Below are positions 23,301 through 33,743 of a DNA stretch of 64,000 nucleotides, in pieces. The stretch is from positions 36,098,230-36,162,229 of the forward strand of contig CM051516.1 of assembly GCA_028015205.1 (NCBI GenBank), read 5' to 3'. The stretch is from Mytilisepta virgata (lineage: Eukaryota; Mollusca; Bivalvia; Mytilida; Mytilidae). The notes beneath the pieces are model-generated. The model made no database searches. It saw nothing but the letters and a program-made list of their open reading frames with translations, and had not been told where the DNA came from. Both the position numbers and the translations under genes were made by a program. Positions within the stretch are counted from its first letter, which is position 1. Each line of letters opens with the position of its first letter.

Positions 23301-26300
23301 AAATAAATTACATTGACATGATTAATCAGTTTGAACTATTGGTTTAACTTTTCTTCTTCAGTCATCAGTTGAAGCCATTCCAGATGGTTGGACTAAACTG
23401 GTTAAGGATTATGCACACACAACAGTTAAATGGCATCCTGGCAGATGAAATGGTAAGATAATATGAATAGAAAATGAATCATCTCTTATATATTTGGCAA
23501 AAATACCAGTCCATTTAAAAAACAGTTCTTATTATGTGTACATTTTGGGAATGTCACATGATTTGATGATTATTAAAGAAGCATTTCTTGATGTGCGGCT
23601 TGTAGGTAAATTGTAACATCACTCTGATCCTGGGATTGCAATAGTTTATAGGCTTTAGAGTTAACCGACAATGATAGCTAGTTTTCTTGCTGAAGATTGA
23701 TTTTATGCTAAATATTCTTGCTTCTCGACCAGTATAAATTGAATGATTAAGCTGAATTATCGGTGAAAATAGTACTTTTCTAAATTAAAAGAATAATTTT
23801 AGAAATAAGCTTAAGTTCCTGTATTGAAACTGGTGTAGAGTTGTGTCATGTTTTTTGGTTTTCACTTCAGGGTTTAGGAAAGACCATCCAGACAATATCA
23901 TTTTTGGCACACCTTTTGGAGGAGGGAGAGACTGGACCACATGTTGTTATTGTACCATCGTCTACCATTGGTATATATAAAAACAAACACAGTTTACGCT
24001 CCTTATCTCAAACTCTGTTATCTAAAAACTTCTGATATCTCAAAGTAATGTTGGTATATTTATTATTTATATCTCAAAATTATTTTTATGTCAAATTAGT
24101 TTTGACAGTTCCTTAAATTTTTAAATATTACTAGAGTCAATTGTGTGTTTCCCTCCCTTACTAATAAATAATAAAATCCATTGATTTCATTTCAGACAAT
24201 TGGCTAAGGGAACTTCATACCTGGTGTCCAGATTTAAAGCCATTAATCTATTATGGATCTATGGATGATAGAAGATCTGTACGACAATCACTTCTGTATG
24301 ACAATTATGACAATTATAATGTTATGGTCACGACGTAAGTATCCATTGTCATGGTAACAGTTACAGCCATTGGTTTATACTAGATCTTTGGATTGTAATT
24401 GTTTTGTGTTAGCATTAATTTTCTGTGGAATCTATGTTAAATTATCGGAAGTGTACATCAATGACAAAAATGAAAAACCAATTTTATGATCAAATATCCT
24501 GGTTCAGGTACATGTATATACGATGAATACTAAATAATAAAAAATGGTAGTTAGCTCTGGCATTAAGAATAAAATAAACCTAGTGTCAGTGTAGATGTTC
24601 TTTCTAATTAGTACATTTTCCTGTAAAATTTTCATAACACAGAATAGAAATTTAAATGTTCAATGGCACGATTTTTCATAATTGAGGCAGAGGTCAAGTG
24701 GAGAATTCATAATGGAAAGTGGTGTTTTGTCTTTTAATTTAAATGTATGATAACTTCGTTCTATTGCCTGTGAAACAACTATTATTTCAAATTAAACACA
24801 AATTGAACATGAGATTATAGTAAAAAACATTAGGAATGAAGCATCAGATAAAATACATGTAGGTATTTGGATATAGGGTTTTGTAACATAGATAAATTAA
24901 ATATTTGAGTGCATGCATTCTAAAGAGAATTTCCTATTTGAAGTTTTTTTTACAGTATACATGATTTCCGTTCAGTCATTGCACTGTTTCCAGAAAGTTT
25001 TCTTTATTGTTATAGGTACAACATGGCTACTGGTAATTTAGAAGACCGTGCCCTGTTTAAGAAATTAGAATTTCACTATGCCATCTTTGATGAAGGACAC
25101 ATGTTAAAGAACATGTCATCGATGAGATACCAAAATCTCATGAAAATTAGGGCAAGTAAATGTATTTAAGAATTGACCTCAGGCAGTTCTATTGACTTCC
25201 TTTCTTTTTATGGCCAGAAATGTTTTTCTTTGTCTACATCATTCTTAAAAAAGGATGAATTCAGAATTCATTATATTGGATGAATACTATAAATTCAAAT
25301 TATCACACAAATTTTTCTTATTAATGTGAAAAATGTGACAGGATAATCATAGAATTATTGTTAGAAAAATACATCAGTATTATGTGAACAATATTCAAAG
25401 TAGTGAATGTTCACAAAATGTCTAGAATTTACAGTATCGAAATATTTGAAAGTAGATCATAAGGAAAATCACAGCCTCTATTAAATAAAATGTCTATATT
25501 TTGTTGAATTATTTTGTATTGCTTTCCATAATGAGTAGAACTGTAAAGAATTATAGGATCCACAGACATGTATTTGTAAATCTTATGTATGATTTGATCT
25601 GATATTAAATTTGTATGTTTATTTAGGCTGAGAGAAGATTGTTGTTGACAGGAACACCATTACAGAACAATCTATTGGAATTAATGTCTCTGTTAAGTTT
25701 TGTCATGCCTGAAATATTCTCTGGGAAGACGGAACATCTTAAAAAGATGTTCTCAATGATCACTGTAAGTAAAAGATTTTTCTGCTGAAATGAAATAAGA
25801 TAGTTAACATGATATAAGATGAGCAAAATTACTTAGAAAATTTAAGTACAACTCAACCTAATATTTAGGTAGGGCTTTAATTGAAAGCATTATCCTAACA
25901 ATGATTTTTGAACAGCTTGCAGTTATGGAATTATGTAAAATGAAAAACGATTCTTGCTACATAAATAGTTGAATGACACATGTTAGTGCTGCTTGAAAGT
26001 TACATGTAAATGGGATAAATATAGTGAAAAGTCTGCATAAATAAAACTTTTCCTTAATCATGTTTAATCACATCATCAGACATTTCTAATAAAGTTTAGA
26101 ATTGTTTTACAGAGAGCAGGAGATGATAAAAGTAAATACAGTGCTGAAAGAATTGCCCATGCTAAACGAATCATGAAACCATTTGTTCTCAGAAGACTTA
26201 AATCTGAGGTATATATTGAATAGATGTATGTAAATACATTTACCCTTCCCCCCCCCCCCCCCCCACCCCCCCCCCACCCAAAAAAAAAAAAAAAATTTAG

Positions 26301-29300
26301 TAAAAGTACTATTATATTCTTAAGTAAATTCAAAATTCATAAATAGTTTAGTATAAAAATTGTGTAACGTTAACTGTTTCATTATTGTGTAGAATTCACA
26401 TTTATCCAGTCTATTGCTGTGTATGCTTGAATTATGTTACATTACTGGCATGTGAACGTCCTTCCTTAGTATATTGATAATAGAACATTTTTTAGTATAT
26501 TTATAATAGAATACTTACATATGACCAGGTCAAGGTCAATATTAAGTTAAATAAACTCTCCAAATACACTGAGATACAGTCTGAGTGGGCATTCGGTCAA
26601 TCAATATATATAAGCATTGTCCTCTTAATACATGTACATGTGTAAGTAGATATTGTGTTTATTTCTTTTGCATGTCTAAAATGGGAAGTTACTCCGTATG
26701 AATTCTGTGTTTGAAATATATAGTATGCCAGGCAGTGCCATGATATAAACTGGTAAAATTCTATGTTACATTACATATGTTGAGATACATTGTACGTATA
26801 TGCCTAAAAAAGGTTGAATATAGAATAAGATTTGGACTGAAATAACCTGTTATACAATACATTAAATATTAAATGGTCTTATTATTTGGTTTTCACAATA
26901 CATTTTTCTTCATACAGGTCCAAAAACAGTTACCAAAGAAATTAGAAGAATTGATCAAATGTGAAATGACAAACGAACAAAAAGTGTATTATGATGAAAC
27001 TGTGAAAAACTTTGCCCAGAGATTGAAAGAGGAAGGGAATGAAGCTATAAAAAGTGGTGGAGCATCGATGTTGATGCAGTTACGTAAAATAGCAAACCAT
27101 CCGTTATTACTTCGTAAACATTTTACCGATGATATACTGAGGAAGATGGCTAAAAAAATATCTAAGGTACAGTTGACCCTTTCAGATGTAGCCTTAAAAT
27201 ATTGCTGTAATCAACGAAACTTGTAAAATTAACTCCTTATTTCAGACTGCATCTGTATATAAATGGCTCTTCTTTTTTATTCCATATGCGCTTTTTATAT
27301 AAGGTTGATTGGTATCATATTTTTGTTGTGATATGACTGAGAAAAATATTATCTTTCGGTAACTAAACCATTTGTTCTAAGATCTGATCTTCTACATATT
27401 TATTGGCTATTTTAGGAACCTTCCCATGTTGAACGTGGAGCGTTACCTGATCTGATATTTGAAGATATGCAAGTTATGCATGATTTTGAGATAATGAATC
27501 TCTGTGATCATTATAAGGTAAAGTTAAAAAAAAATAGATGTCCCTTTTCACAAAAATATCATATCGGTAAGATAAAGAACAATCTATAGTTTGAGGAAGT
27601 ATATTGTAATCAACATGTCCATCTGTCTGTCTGTGTCTTTCTGTCCATGGATGTCCCTGAATCTTGTAAACACAACTCCCCATAGACTTTCTGATTAAGC
27701 AAAGGTGGTATACCACATTGAGATAGCACAATTATAACCATTTTAAGTGGAGGTAATTTCACTTAAGCATTTAACTGATTTTTCATAAGGTATTGAATTG
27801 TACATTTAACTCCTCCTTAGTGGTCTGATGGAATTCATTGGGACCTTTCACAGACTTACTCACAGTACCTATTATTGTAACCAAAATGAATAGTTGATTA
27901 ATTTTAATTTTAAGATGTTTTGAATGATGGGTTACACTAGTACGTGTATTTATTTAAATTTTTAATAAAATTTTAAAATTTCTTGGGGGAAAAAGAAATC
28001 ATTTTGAAATTATAAGAATACAGAAAGATTGGAGAGTTTGAGGTAATCAGAGTCATGTGTACAATAAAGTGCTTGTTTTTTTAGAGTTATATTGGGAATT
28101 TCCAATTAGACAAATCTGTGATAGGAGCATCTGGCAAGTTTATACAGTTGAAGGAATTACTGGAAGAACAAATGGAAAAGGTATGTCATACAGAATATAT
28201 CTGCAGTTGAACATGTCTAAACTGGATCGTTACTAATCCTTACGCTCTGTACCACAGCTGTTTAAACTGATATCTTAATCACAGAACCTCTGTGAAGTGA
28301 TCATATACAATATACATGTATGTAAGGCATCACTGGAAATAGCGATACGAGTGTTTTTCTTTATATACATTTATGTGTATATCGAACATACCTTTATCTC
28401 TTCAAAGTTGGTAGTTAAATATTTCAATGTATAATATTTGTATAAATATAGAAATATAATTTTAGAATTGTTGTGTTTGTACATAATTCATTTAAAACTA
28501 CACTGTAATAAAGATTGGGTATATATACAAATGGTAATATTGAAGCATAAATATATCAGTTAAAAAGTAACAAAAATATTTACATTTTTTGACTGTAGGG
28601 TGAGAAAGTATTGATATTCAGCCAGTTTACCATGTTGATGGATATCATGGAAAAATTCCTGAAACAATTGAAATATAAATATCTACGTATGGATGGTCAA
28701 ACGCCAGTTACTGAAAGGTAGTCACAATAAATTTTAATTATAAGCCTTCAGAAATTCATATTAATTACTTATTTTTATTACATCTATCACAAATTTTGCT
28801 TTGTTCTTAAGCATATTGTGACTGAAAAAGTCCTGCAGCTTAATACTGCTGTTAGTCATCATTTGCAGCATAAATGGTTGGGGCAATATAAATAGATAGA
28901 TAGTTATATAACCTTTCCCAGATGTACTTTAAAATTTTTACATAAGGTTGATAAAAATTTTCCACCACTTCCCCCACTGTTGACTATATATCGTGACACG
29001 TCAGTTTTAATTGTGGAAGAAACCCAGAGAGAACTACTGACCCAAAGTAAGAAAACTGGCAATCATATGAAGTTGAATGAACCTTGCCAAAAAGCAGAGT
29101 CATATTCATAATCTCAGACAGGCAAAGGTTTATAAGTAGATACAATGAGCCACACAGACCACTCAGGCACCAAAGACCATATGATTTTGGAATGGATAAG
29201 GTTATTTTTAAATTACTGAATTATCAAACTCTGAGAGTGCAGGCCTCTACAATAACATTTTTTTTAACTTGTCCCTTTGGACAAGTGCTTTCTTAAATCA

Positions 29301-32300
29301 ACTTGTCCGGAAGGATTTGACACTTGTCCGAAAATTGAGTTTGATATGTAAAGTCGCTTTAAGAAAGGTGTCTAAAACAATAAAACAATATTTAAGGAGT
29401 TGTTTTATTGAGTAAATTTAAACATACCATGGTCAATGCCCCTTTGACTAGAAAGAAAATGAGAGTAAATAAAAAAATTAAATGACTAGAAATGGCCAAA
29501 AAACCATAATGCCTCTGAACATGTTGAAAGATAAAGTAATTAAGTGTCAGGTAAAGCACATTAATCAGTTACTCAGTGAGTCAGAGTTATTGTCATCATC
29601 AGATTCTGACATTGGTTCCTGTATATGTTGAAGTCTCAGTTCATTTGGGTTATATCCAGGTCTCTTCCTTACGATCCATTTATCGTAATTTATTTACATT
29701 AACTCCGCTCACTGTTAATTGTAACACGCAATTAATTTATATTTATTCCGCCTGATAAAACGTTTACGCGATTCAGATTAAATAGAAGAACAGTGAAATT
29801 CGTTCCCCGGTATATATTTCTCCCTCGAAAGTGAAATCGAAAATAAAATAATTTTGTCATGCATGTAAGGTTTACCGATAATTCTCGCTACCATAACCTG
29901 AATTTCAAATTAAAAATTGGAAGGTTTCCGATGAATATTTTTATTTCCTAGTCCTTCTTTCAGAATTTTTGTACTTGTCCCATCGGACAAGTACCAAGTC
30001 AAAGTTGATTGTCCGACGGAATTTTCAGCTGATACCGGACAATCGGACAAGCGTTATTGTCGAGCCCTGGAGTGGTTCACTTCCACCCCTTACCTGCATA
30101 TCCCCACTGTCATCAGCCCTCTTCCATTGTGTAGAGTTACATCAAGGTTCTTGAAAAAAAATTCAAATACAGTTGACTCTCGTTATCTCGAACACATTTA
30201 AGTCAAAATTCCCGGTAACTAGAATTATCTGTTTGGATCCTCAACAACAGTAACTATAAAGATTTACTCCTTATATCTCAAATTTTCACTTAAGTCAAAC
30301 TAGATTTTCAGGACCCAATGGATTCGACATAAGGAGAATTGACTGTAATTTAAATTCTGAAAAAGTGTTGGCGTTAGTATTTATAAAGGAGGTTTACCAA
30401 ATGTTAATAGCTGTGTGTCGAGCTTGCTGAAATACATGTGACAAGTCTCTAAAATTTCTATGTATTTTGTATACTAAGATTTTCTGTTGATGCTTAAATT
30501 AACCTTATTCTGCAGACAAGATCTGATAGACAAATTCTCCAATGATGAAAGTCTGTTCATCTTCATGTTGTCAACACGAGCTGGTGGGATGGGGATAAAC
30601 CTAACAGCGGCCAGTACAGTAATTTTACATGATATTGACTTCAACCCATATAATGACAAACAGGCCGAAGACAGGTGTCACAGAGTGGGTCAGACTAGGT
30701 AAGTTAGGTGTCACAGAGTGGGTCAGACTAGGTAAGTTAGGTGACACAGAGTTGGTGAGACTAGGTAAGTTATGTGTCACAGAGTGGGTCAGACTAGGTA
30801 AGTTAGGTGTCACAGAGTGGGTCAGGCTAGGTAAGTTAGGTGTCACAGAGTGGGTCAGACTAGGTAAGTTAGGTGTCACAGAGTGGGTCAGACTAGGTAA
30901 GTTAAGTGTCACAGAGTGGGTCAGACTATTGGTAGGTAAGGCAGGTGTCACAGTAAGAGTTACAGAGTAGGTCTGTTTTGGTTAACTGGGATTTTTATGG
31001 CCAGCTTTTAGTTATTAAAGAGCCTTGGTACTATGAAAGAAGTACTAAATTGGCTGGAAAACTGTTGATTGTTGTGTATTCGTATTGGAGTCAAACAAAC
31101 CTTATCGCTAACTCAAACTTATTGACCCTAACAAGTTACAATTACAAAAAATGTAACTTCCTTGACTACTCCAAACTTCGCAGACCACATAGTTTTTTCC
31201 TGAGATTTTAAATACCAAATGATCTGATTGTGAAGTATTTGAGTGAGAAAAGGTTAAGGAAATTCTCAAATATGAGAAGTTTTATATATGGCTGTACCTT
31301 GAATGTTGGAAGACGCATTTGATTATATACATGTATGTTTAGTGGTTAACTATGATATACATGTAATAAAGAAAAGTATTAATTTAAGTTCAAAAGGTAA
31401 TACGATGTTTTTATTATTGCCAAAATATGACAGGATTGACAATTTGGTTTATTTTTTGCCAGTTAAGTTGTATTACAAAACTACATAAACCATTTATTTC
31501 TCTCGCAGTATTGTCTTATACTGAAGATTTGTGAAAATACATACATGCAAACATTTCTGAATTTATAAAAACATGAACAATAGCTGAAAGTTGCAGATAA
31601 TTTAGGAAGTTAGTCTTTGAAAAAAAAAATCTAGAAATATTTTTATTACATGTACTTACTGTCTGGACACCTCAGTTCATAAAATGGATTTTTCGCATTT
31701 TGAAAGTCTAAACATTAGAATTATTAGACAATCTTTGGTTGGTTAATTAACTTTATTGAGTCGTCCATGAAAACATAGAAAATGTCAAGTTGTTTATAAA
31801 GGTTATGTTTGTATACACCACAAATGATTCTTAATGGGGAATTTCCAATAGAAAAATTAATGCACCTGAAAATTTAAAAAAATTAATAAATTGAATTTAT
31901 CAACTCAGACCTATCTTAAAATCTTTATAACTGTTATTTTAAATATTTATAATGCACTTTATGCGAATTTCATGCATCACAGGGTTGTAATACTTAAATT
32001 TTAGAAAATCTCATAGGAAGAGTTATCTCCCTTTTACATTGAAAATTCCATAGGCAGAATTTATTTGTTTCTCTGGAAGACATGATTGAACAAAATTAGT
32101 TAAGTTCAATTGTTTCAGTTACGACTTAACTCATTGCATCTTTAGCCCAAGTGAATAGACGATTCACATTGATTAAGGTATTAAAATTCTGGAAAATCCA
32201 TTTTACAAACTGAGGAGTCCAGACAGTAGTTCATTAACTTTAATACATAAATTTAATTACAGAGAAGTAAATATTATACGACTGATCAGTAAGGACACAG

Positions 32301-33350
32301 TAGAAGAAGCCATGTTACGTTGTGCACAGGAAAAATTAAAGTTAGAAAAAGATATTACAACAGATGAAGGTAGGCAAAATCATGATAATTTGATACAGTC
32401 ACTATAGACATGAAGGATGTCAATCATTTCTATCACAGAACTGTCAAGTCTACTATGTCTATTGTGGGAATGGCATTTTCAGTTTAAAACAATTGTTAAG
32501 GATGTTCATTGCTGAGTTTCAAAATAAAAGCTTTTCATGACACTGGTAAATTTTGATATTGGATTAATTGAGGAACTAAAAGAGCGAAAAAAAATATAGG
32601 TCCGTGTGCTTGTTTTTGAGATATAAGCCATTGAAAATTTGGCAGGAAAAATATTCTCTCTTGATTTTACATAGCTTTATCATTGAAAAGTTTTATTTCT
32701 CAAAAACCATGAAATAATAACAAGGATTTTATAAGATTTTTACAAATGGCTTATTATTCTGCATGCAAATGATTTATGAAATAAAAAAGGGTGTTAGCGG
32801 GAAAAATGATTTATGGCATTCAAATGAATGAACAAATTTTAAAAATCCTCCTCCTCTGAAACGACATAGCTAAATAAACTGAAACTTGGTATGAAGGGTC
32901 TATGGAAGGACCTCTATAAAGTTTGCATATTTAGTCTTGGTCGGACAGCTAATTTGGCTGCCATGATGAATTCTAATTTCTGATTTAAAATATCAAAAAT
33001 TTTCTCCTCTGAAACCACAAAGCCAAATGAATTGTAACTTGGTATGAAGCATCTGTTCAAAGACCTTTTAAAAATTTGCATCTTATGTTCCGGTCAGACA
33101 ACTAATATGGCCGCCATGATCTATTCTTATTTCTGATTGGACAAATTTAAAAAATCTTCTCTTATCATTTGTATGTAGAGATTTTGTGTCAAGTAATAAT
33201 TCACCATACTCCTTCTTTCAAACTATATTATATATATAATTATGTGCATATTATGTGTATGTTATATTAATTATTTCAGGTTCAGAATCTGAGAATTCCA
33301 AAGATGTAGCATCGTTACTGAAGCAAGCTTTGTCTGAAAAGAATGTTTGA
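14347..33350 (+). CDS. SMARCAD1: SMARCAD1, SNF2-family ATP-dependent chromatin remodeller
   Basis: The coding exons are 14347-14548, 17176-17344, 17941-18164, 18360-18658, 19208-19310, 20254-20321, 21290-21433, 22462-22685, 23362-23452, 23871-23970, 24196-24334, 25016-25151, 25627-25764, 26113-26208, 26918-27166, 27416-27517, 28085-28180, 28599-28717, 30516-30698, 32263-32369 and 33280-33350. They sum to 3060 nt (1019 residues plus stop), close to the human protein, and all phases agree. In order: an acidic Ser-rich N-terminus, two CUE-type ubiquitin-binding segments, a bipartite SNF2 ATPase with DEMGLGKT (about 505-512), DEGH (613-616) and HRVGQTR (about 955-961), and a C-terminal VASLLKQAL. 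The family (yeast Fun30) remodels nucleosomes in the nucleus, in DNA-end resection and heterochromatin upkeep. TTTTTTTCAG at 14324-14333 suggests an upstream non-coding 5' exon. Intron 12 is GC-AG. Confidence 0.96.
14697..16438 (+). mobile_element. Palindrome-ended repeat element, copy A (SMARCAD1 intron 1)
   Basis: The left end is a perfect hairpin-like palindrome around ATACGACCGCAAAA and TTTTGCGGTCGTAT, followed by a (GTC)n tract (about 14742-14780). Near-repeats follow, around TTGGTTTTCGCACAATAA and GGTTTATGATCA, then G-tracts and TGTGTCAxAAAC/TATTATGT blocks. The right end is CTCTGCGGTCGTATCAAGCT followed by a second hairpin, GCTGCGCCCAGCGGAGC. ATACGACCGCA therefore sits inverted at both ends. 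No transposase ORF is visible. A longer inverted relative lies at 37815-40893. I infer a non-autonomous transposon; the superfamily is unknown. Confidence 0.72.
15442..15458. repeat. Poly(G) tract inside element A
   Basis: A run of about 17 G lies here. A longer, nearly uninterrupted G run is at about 15614-15637 and a shorter one near 15950. In copy B on the other strand the same element positions are C-runs, so the homopolymers belong to the element family. Confidence 0.8.
16899..17048. mobile_element. 150-bp MITE with 22-bp terminal inverted repeats
   Basis: GGTGCTTTGCATTATGCGGT at the left end matches the reverse complement of the right end (GGTGCTTTCCATTATGCGGT) with one mismatch. The interior is non-coding. 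It sits in SMARCAD1 intron 1, about 130 bp before exon 2. No convincing target-site duplication was seen. Confidence 0.75.
17941..19310 (+). other. SMARCAD1: SMARCAD1 exons 3-5: the two CUE domains
   Basis: Exon 3 encodes an acidic lead-in ([12 protein letters not shown]) and CUE1, with [19 protein letters not shown] and [11 protein letters not shown] (about residues 148-193). Exon 4 encodes a basic stretch ([18 protein letters not shown], a likely nuclear localisation signal), a Ser/Gln-rich linker and the start of CUE2 ([15 protein letters not shown]). Exon 5 completes it with [20 protein letters not shown] (to about 325). Both carry the F-P and acidic-plus-LA/C-x-x-x-L pattern of CUE folds, which bind ubiquitin in this family. 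Binding by this protein is inferred. Confidence 0.88.
19572..20093 (-). mobile_element. pogo/Tigger-like MITE in SMARCAD1 intron 5
   Basis: The ends are TACAGTGGAACTCTCC and, inverted, TACAGTGGAACCTCTGAAAA, with TA at both borders as expected of Tc1/mariner-pogo insertion. Inside, GACCGGAAGTAAATAAACTG on the minus strand matches the element at 35832-36322. There is no transposase ORF. Confidence 0.8.
20251..20256 (+). promoter_or_regulatory. Tandem NAGNAG splice acceptor before SMARCAD1 exon 6
   Basis: The intron ends CAGCAG. Splicing after the first CAG starts the exon at 20254; after the second, at 20257. The preceding exon ends in phase 1, so the two choices give E/D-rich proteins differing by one residue (A-D-A-L versus D-A-L) with the frame kept. 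Confidence 0.7.
20654..21188 (+). mobile_element. tRNA-derived SINE with internal tandem duplication
   Basis: The head has TGGTAGCATGCTCGCCCC (box A-like) and GGTTCGATCCC (box B). The body then occurs twice: 20741-20917 and 20918-about 21093, a 177-bp period. The tail is ATCC-rich (ATTCATCCATCATCC). The 13-bp sequence TCTATTTGACCTA flanks both ends (20641-20653 and 21189-21201), a clean target-site duplication. It lies in SMARCAD1 intron 6 in the gene's sense orientation. Confidence 0.92.
22667..22890 (+). repeat. 29-bp minisatellite made from the SMARCAD1 exon 8 splice donor
   Basis: Exon 8 ends CAGGAAATCTTAATCCCAG and the intron starts GTAAACC. The block GTAAACCTGACAGGTGATCT plus TAATCCCAG (29 bp) then repeats. 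Intron-start positions are 22686 (true), 22715, 22744, 22773, 22802, 22831 and 22860, exactly 29 bp apart. The first six read AG|GTAAAC; the last is degenerate. Degraded copies may continue to about 23200. Reading through the true donor gives CCC AGG TAA. Confidence 0.92.
23362..26208 (+). other. SMARCAD1: SMARCAD1 exons 9-14: SNF2 N-lobe (DEAH-type ATPase motifs)
   Basis: In order these exons give the Q-region [12 protein letters not shown], motif [16 protein letters not shown] split between exons 9 and 10, motif Ia [12 protein letters not shown], the YNVMVTTYN segment, motif [13 protein letters not shown], motif [19 protein letters not shown], and the SNF2 helical insertion ending [11 protein letters not shown]. 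All catalytic residues expected of an active ATPase are present. Confidence 0.93.
25152..25153 (+). promoter_or_regulatory. GC-type 5' splice site, SMARCAD1 intron 12
   Basis: The exon ends ATTAGG and the intron starts GCAAGT, the classical AG|GCAAGT context of GC-AG introns. The frame requires this site: joined to exon 13 it gives [15 protein letters not shown], collinear with the family. The nearby GT (25156-25157) would shift the frame into a stop. Confidence 0.85.
26246..26296. repeat. Poly(C) then poly(A) tract in SMARCAD1 intron 14
   Basis: A run of C broken only by two A's is followed by a run of A, starting about 38 bp after the exon 14 donor. It encodes nothing. Confidence 0.85.
29240..30069. 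mobile_element. hAT-like element with terminal inverted repeats (SMARCAD1 intron 18)
   Basis: The left end CAGGCCTCTACAATAAC and the inverted right end CAGGGCTCGACAATAAC match at 14 of 17 bases. Inside, ACTTGTCC and GGACAAGT blocks repeat near both ends as subterminal inverted repeats. GAGTG borders both ends, a possible part of a target duplication. It carries a small coding remnant on the minus strand. CAGGG-type ends suggest hAT; no intact transposase is present. Confidence 0.65.
29565..29696 (-). pseudogene. Coding remnant inside the hAT-like element
   Basis: A minus-strand frame of 43 codons reads [20 protein letters not shown], then [20 protein letters not shown] and a stop. The basic-then-acidic C-terminal composition looks protein-coding rather than random. 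I do not recognise it; it may be the tail of a transposase or of a captured gene. Confidence 0.35.
30168..30347. mobile_element. 180-bp TA-flanked MITE (SMARCAD1 intron 18)
   Basis: The left end TACAGTTGACTCTCGTTATC and the inverted right end TACAGTCAATTCTCCTTATG are similar, with TA at both borders. The interior has the TCTCGAAC/TCGACATAAG theme of pogo/Tigger-type MITEs. No ORF. Confidence 0.7.
30675..30930 (+). repeat. 33-bp minisatellite made from the SMARCAD1 exon 19 splice donor
   Basis: The last 24 bases of exon 19 (GTGTCACAGAGTGGGTCAGA plus CTAG, encoding CHRVGQTR, motif VI) together with the first nine intron bases (GTAAGTTAG) form the unit. Copies of the exon part start at 30675 (the real exon), 30708, 30741, 30774, 30807, 30840, 30873 and 30906. 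A GTAAGT donor follows copies 1 to 7; copy 8 has a changed junction. Reading through the true donor gives ACT AGG TAA, and because 33 is a multiple of three the same stop recurs in each unit. Confidence 0.95.
32845..33165 (-). repeat. Two tandem units of the ~155-bp satellite family, inverted
   Basis: Read on the minus strand, both units carry TTTCAGAGGAGAAAATTTTT-type, CAATCAGAAATAAGAA, ATGGCGGCCAT and GATGCTTCATACCAAGTT blocks like those of the 5530-6810 array. They lie in SMARCAD1 intron 20. Confidence 0.7.
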
Positions 33351-33737
33351 TGATAGCTTTGGTTTAGGTACTTCTGTTGTGAAGATAAATTAATAAATGT
33401 ACTGCAAGGCATGGAATATGGTAGTGAAGACATTTGAACATATGGTGCTTTGATGACAGTCTCTGTTGTCTTGCTTACAAGTATGATCCAGGAAAAAGTT
33501 CACTTTCAACAGCATGAAATTTTGAGTCATTTTGACCGGTAAACTAGATCCCTGTCTGGATGCAAGTTCCAGCAGTAGAAATATAAACATAATGACTCCA
33601 AGATTTTCTGTGTTTTGCTTGTATATGTGTATTGTACTTACATGAAATAGAAAATATGTGAAGCATGTAATTTTTCAAGTCACATTCTTAAAATAGGATT
33701 ATTTTGTAAAGTTCTAGTTATTTTCATCTCGTACTAA

Positions 33738-33743
33738 AATAAA
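33738..33743 (+). terminator. Candidate polyadenylation signal of SMARCAD1
   Basis: AATAAA lies 388 bp after the stop codon. An earlier AATAAA is at 33392-33397. Which is used cannot be told from sequence alone. Confidence 0.35.

Larger units (their letters stand above)
26918..32369 (+). other. SMARCAD1: SMARCAD1 exons 15-20: SNF2 C-lobe (helicase C domain)
   Basis: These exons encode [18 protein letters not shown], then [26 protein letters not shown] and [14 protein letters not shown] (motif IV region), [19 protein letters not shown] (motif V), [20 protein letters not shown] and HRVGQTR (motif VI, arginine finger), and [17 protein letters not shown]. Motif VI sits at the very end of exon 19, which is also the founder unit of the adjacent minisatellite. 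Confidence 0.93.

Noticed and set aside
30625..30970. Open frames on both strands with an 11-residue repeat ([11 protein letters not shown] / [11 protein letters not shown])
   Set aside because: They arise because the 33-bp minisatellite has no stop in those frames; the true exon uses a different frame and ends at 30698.
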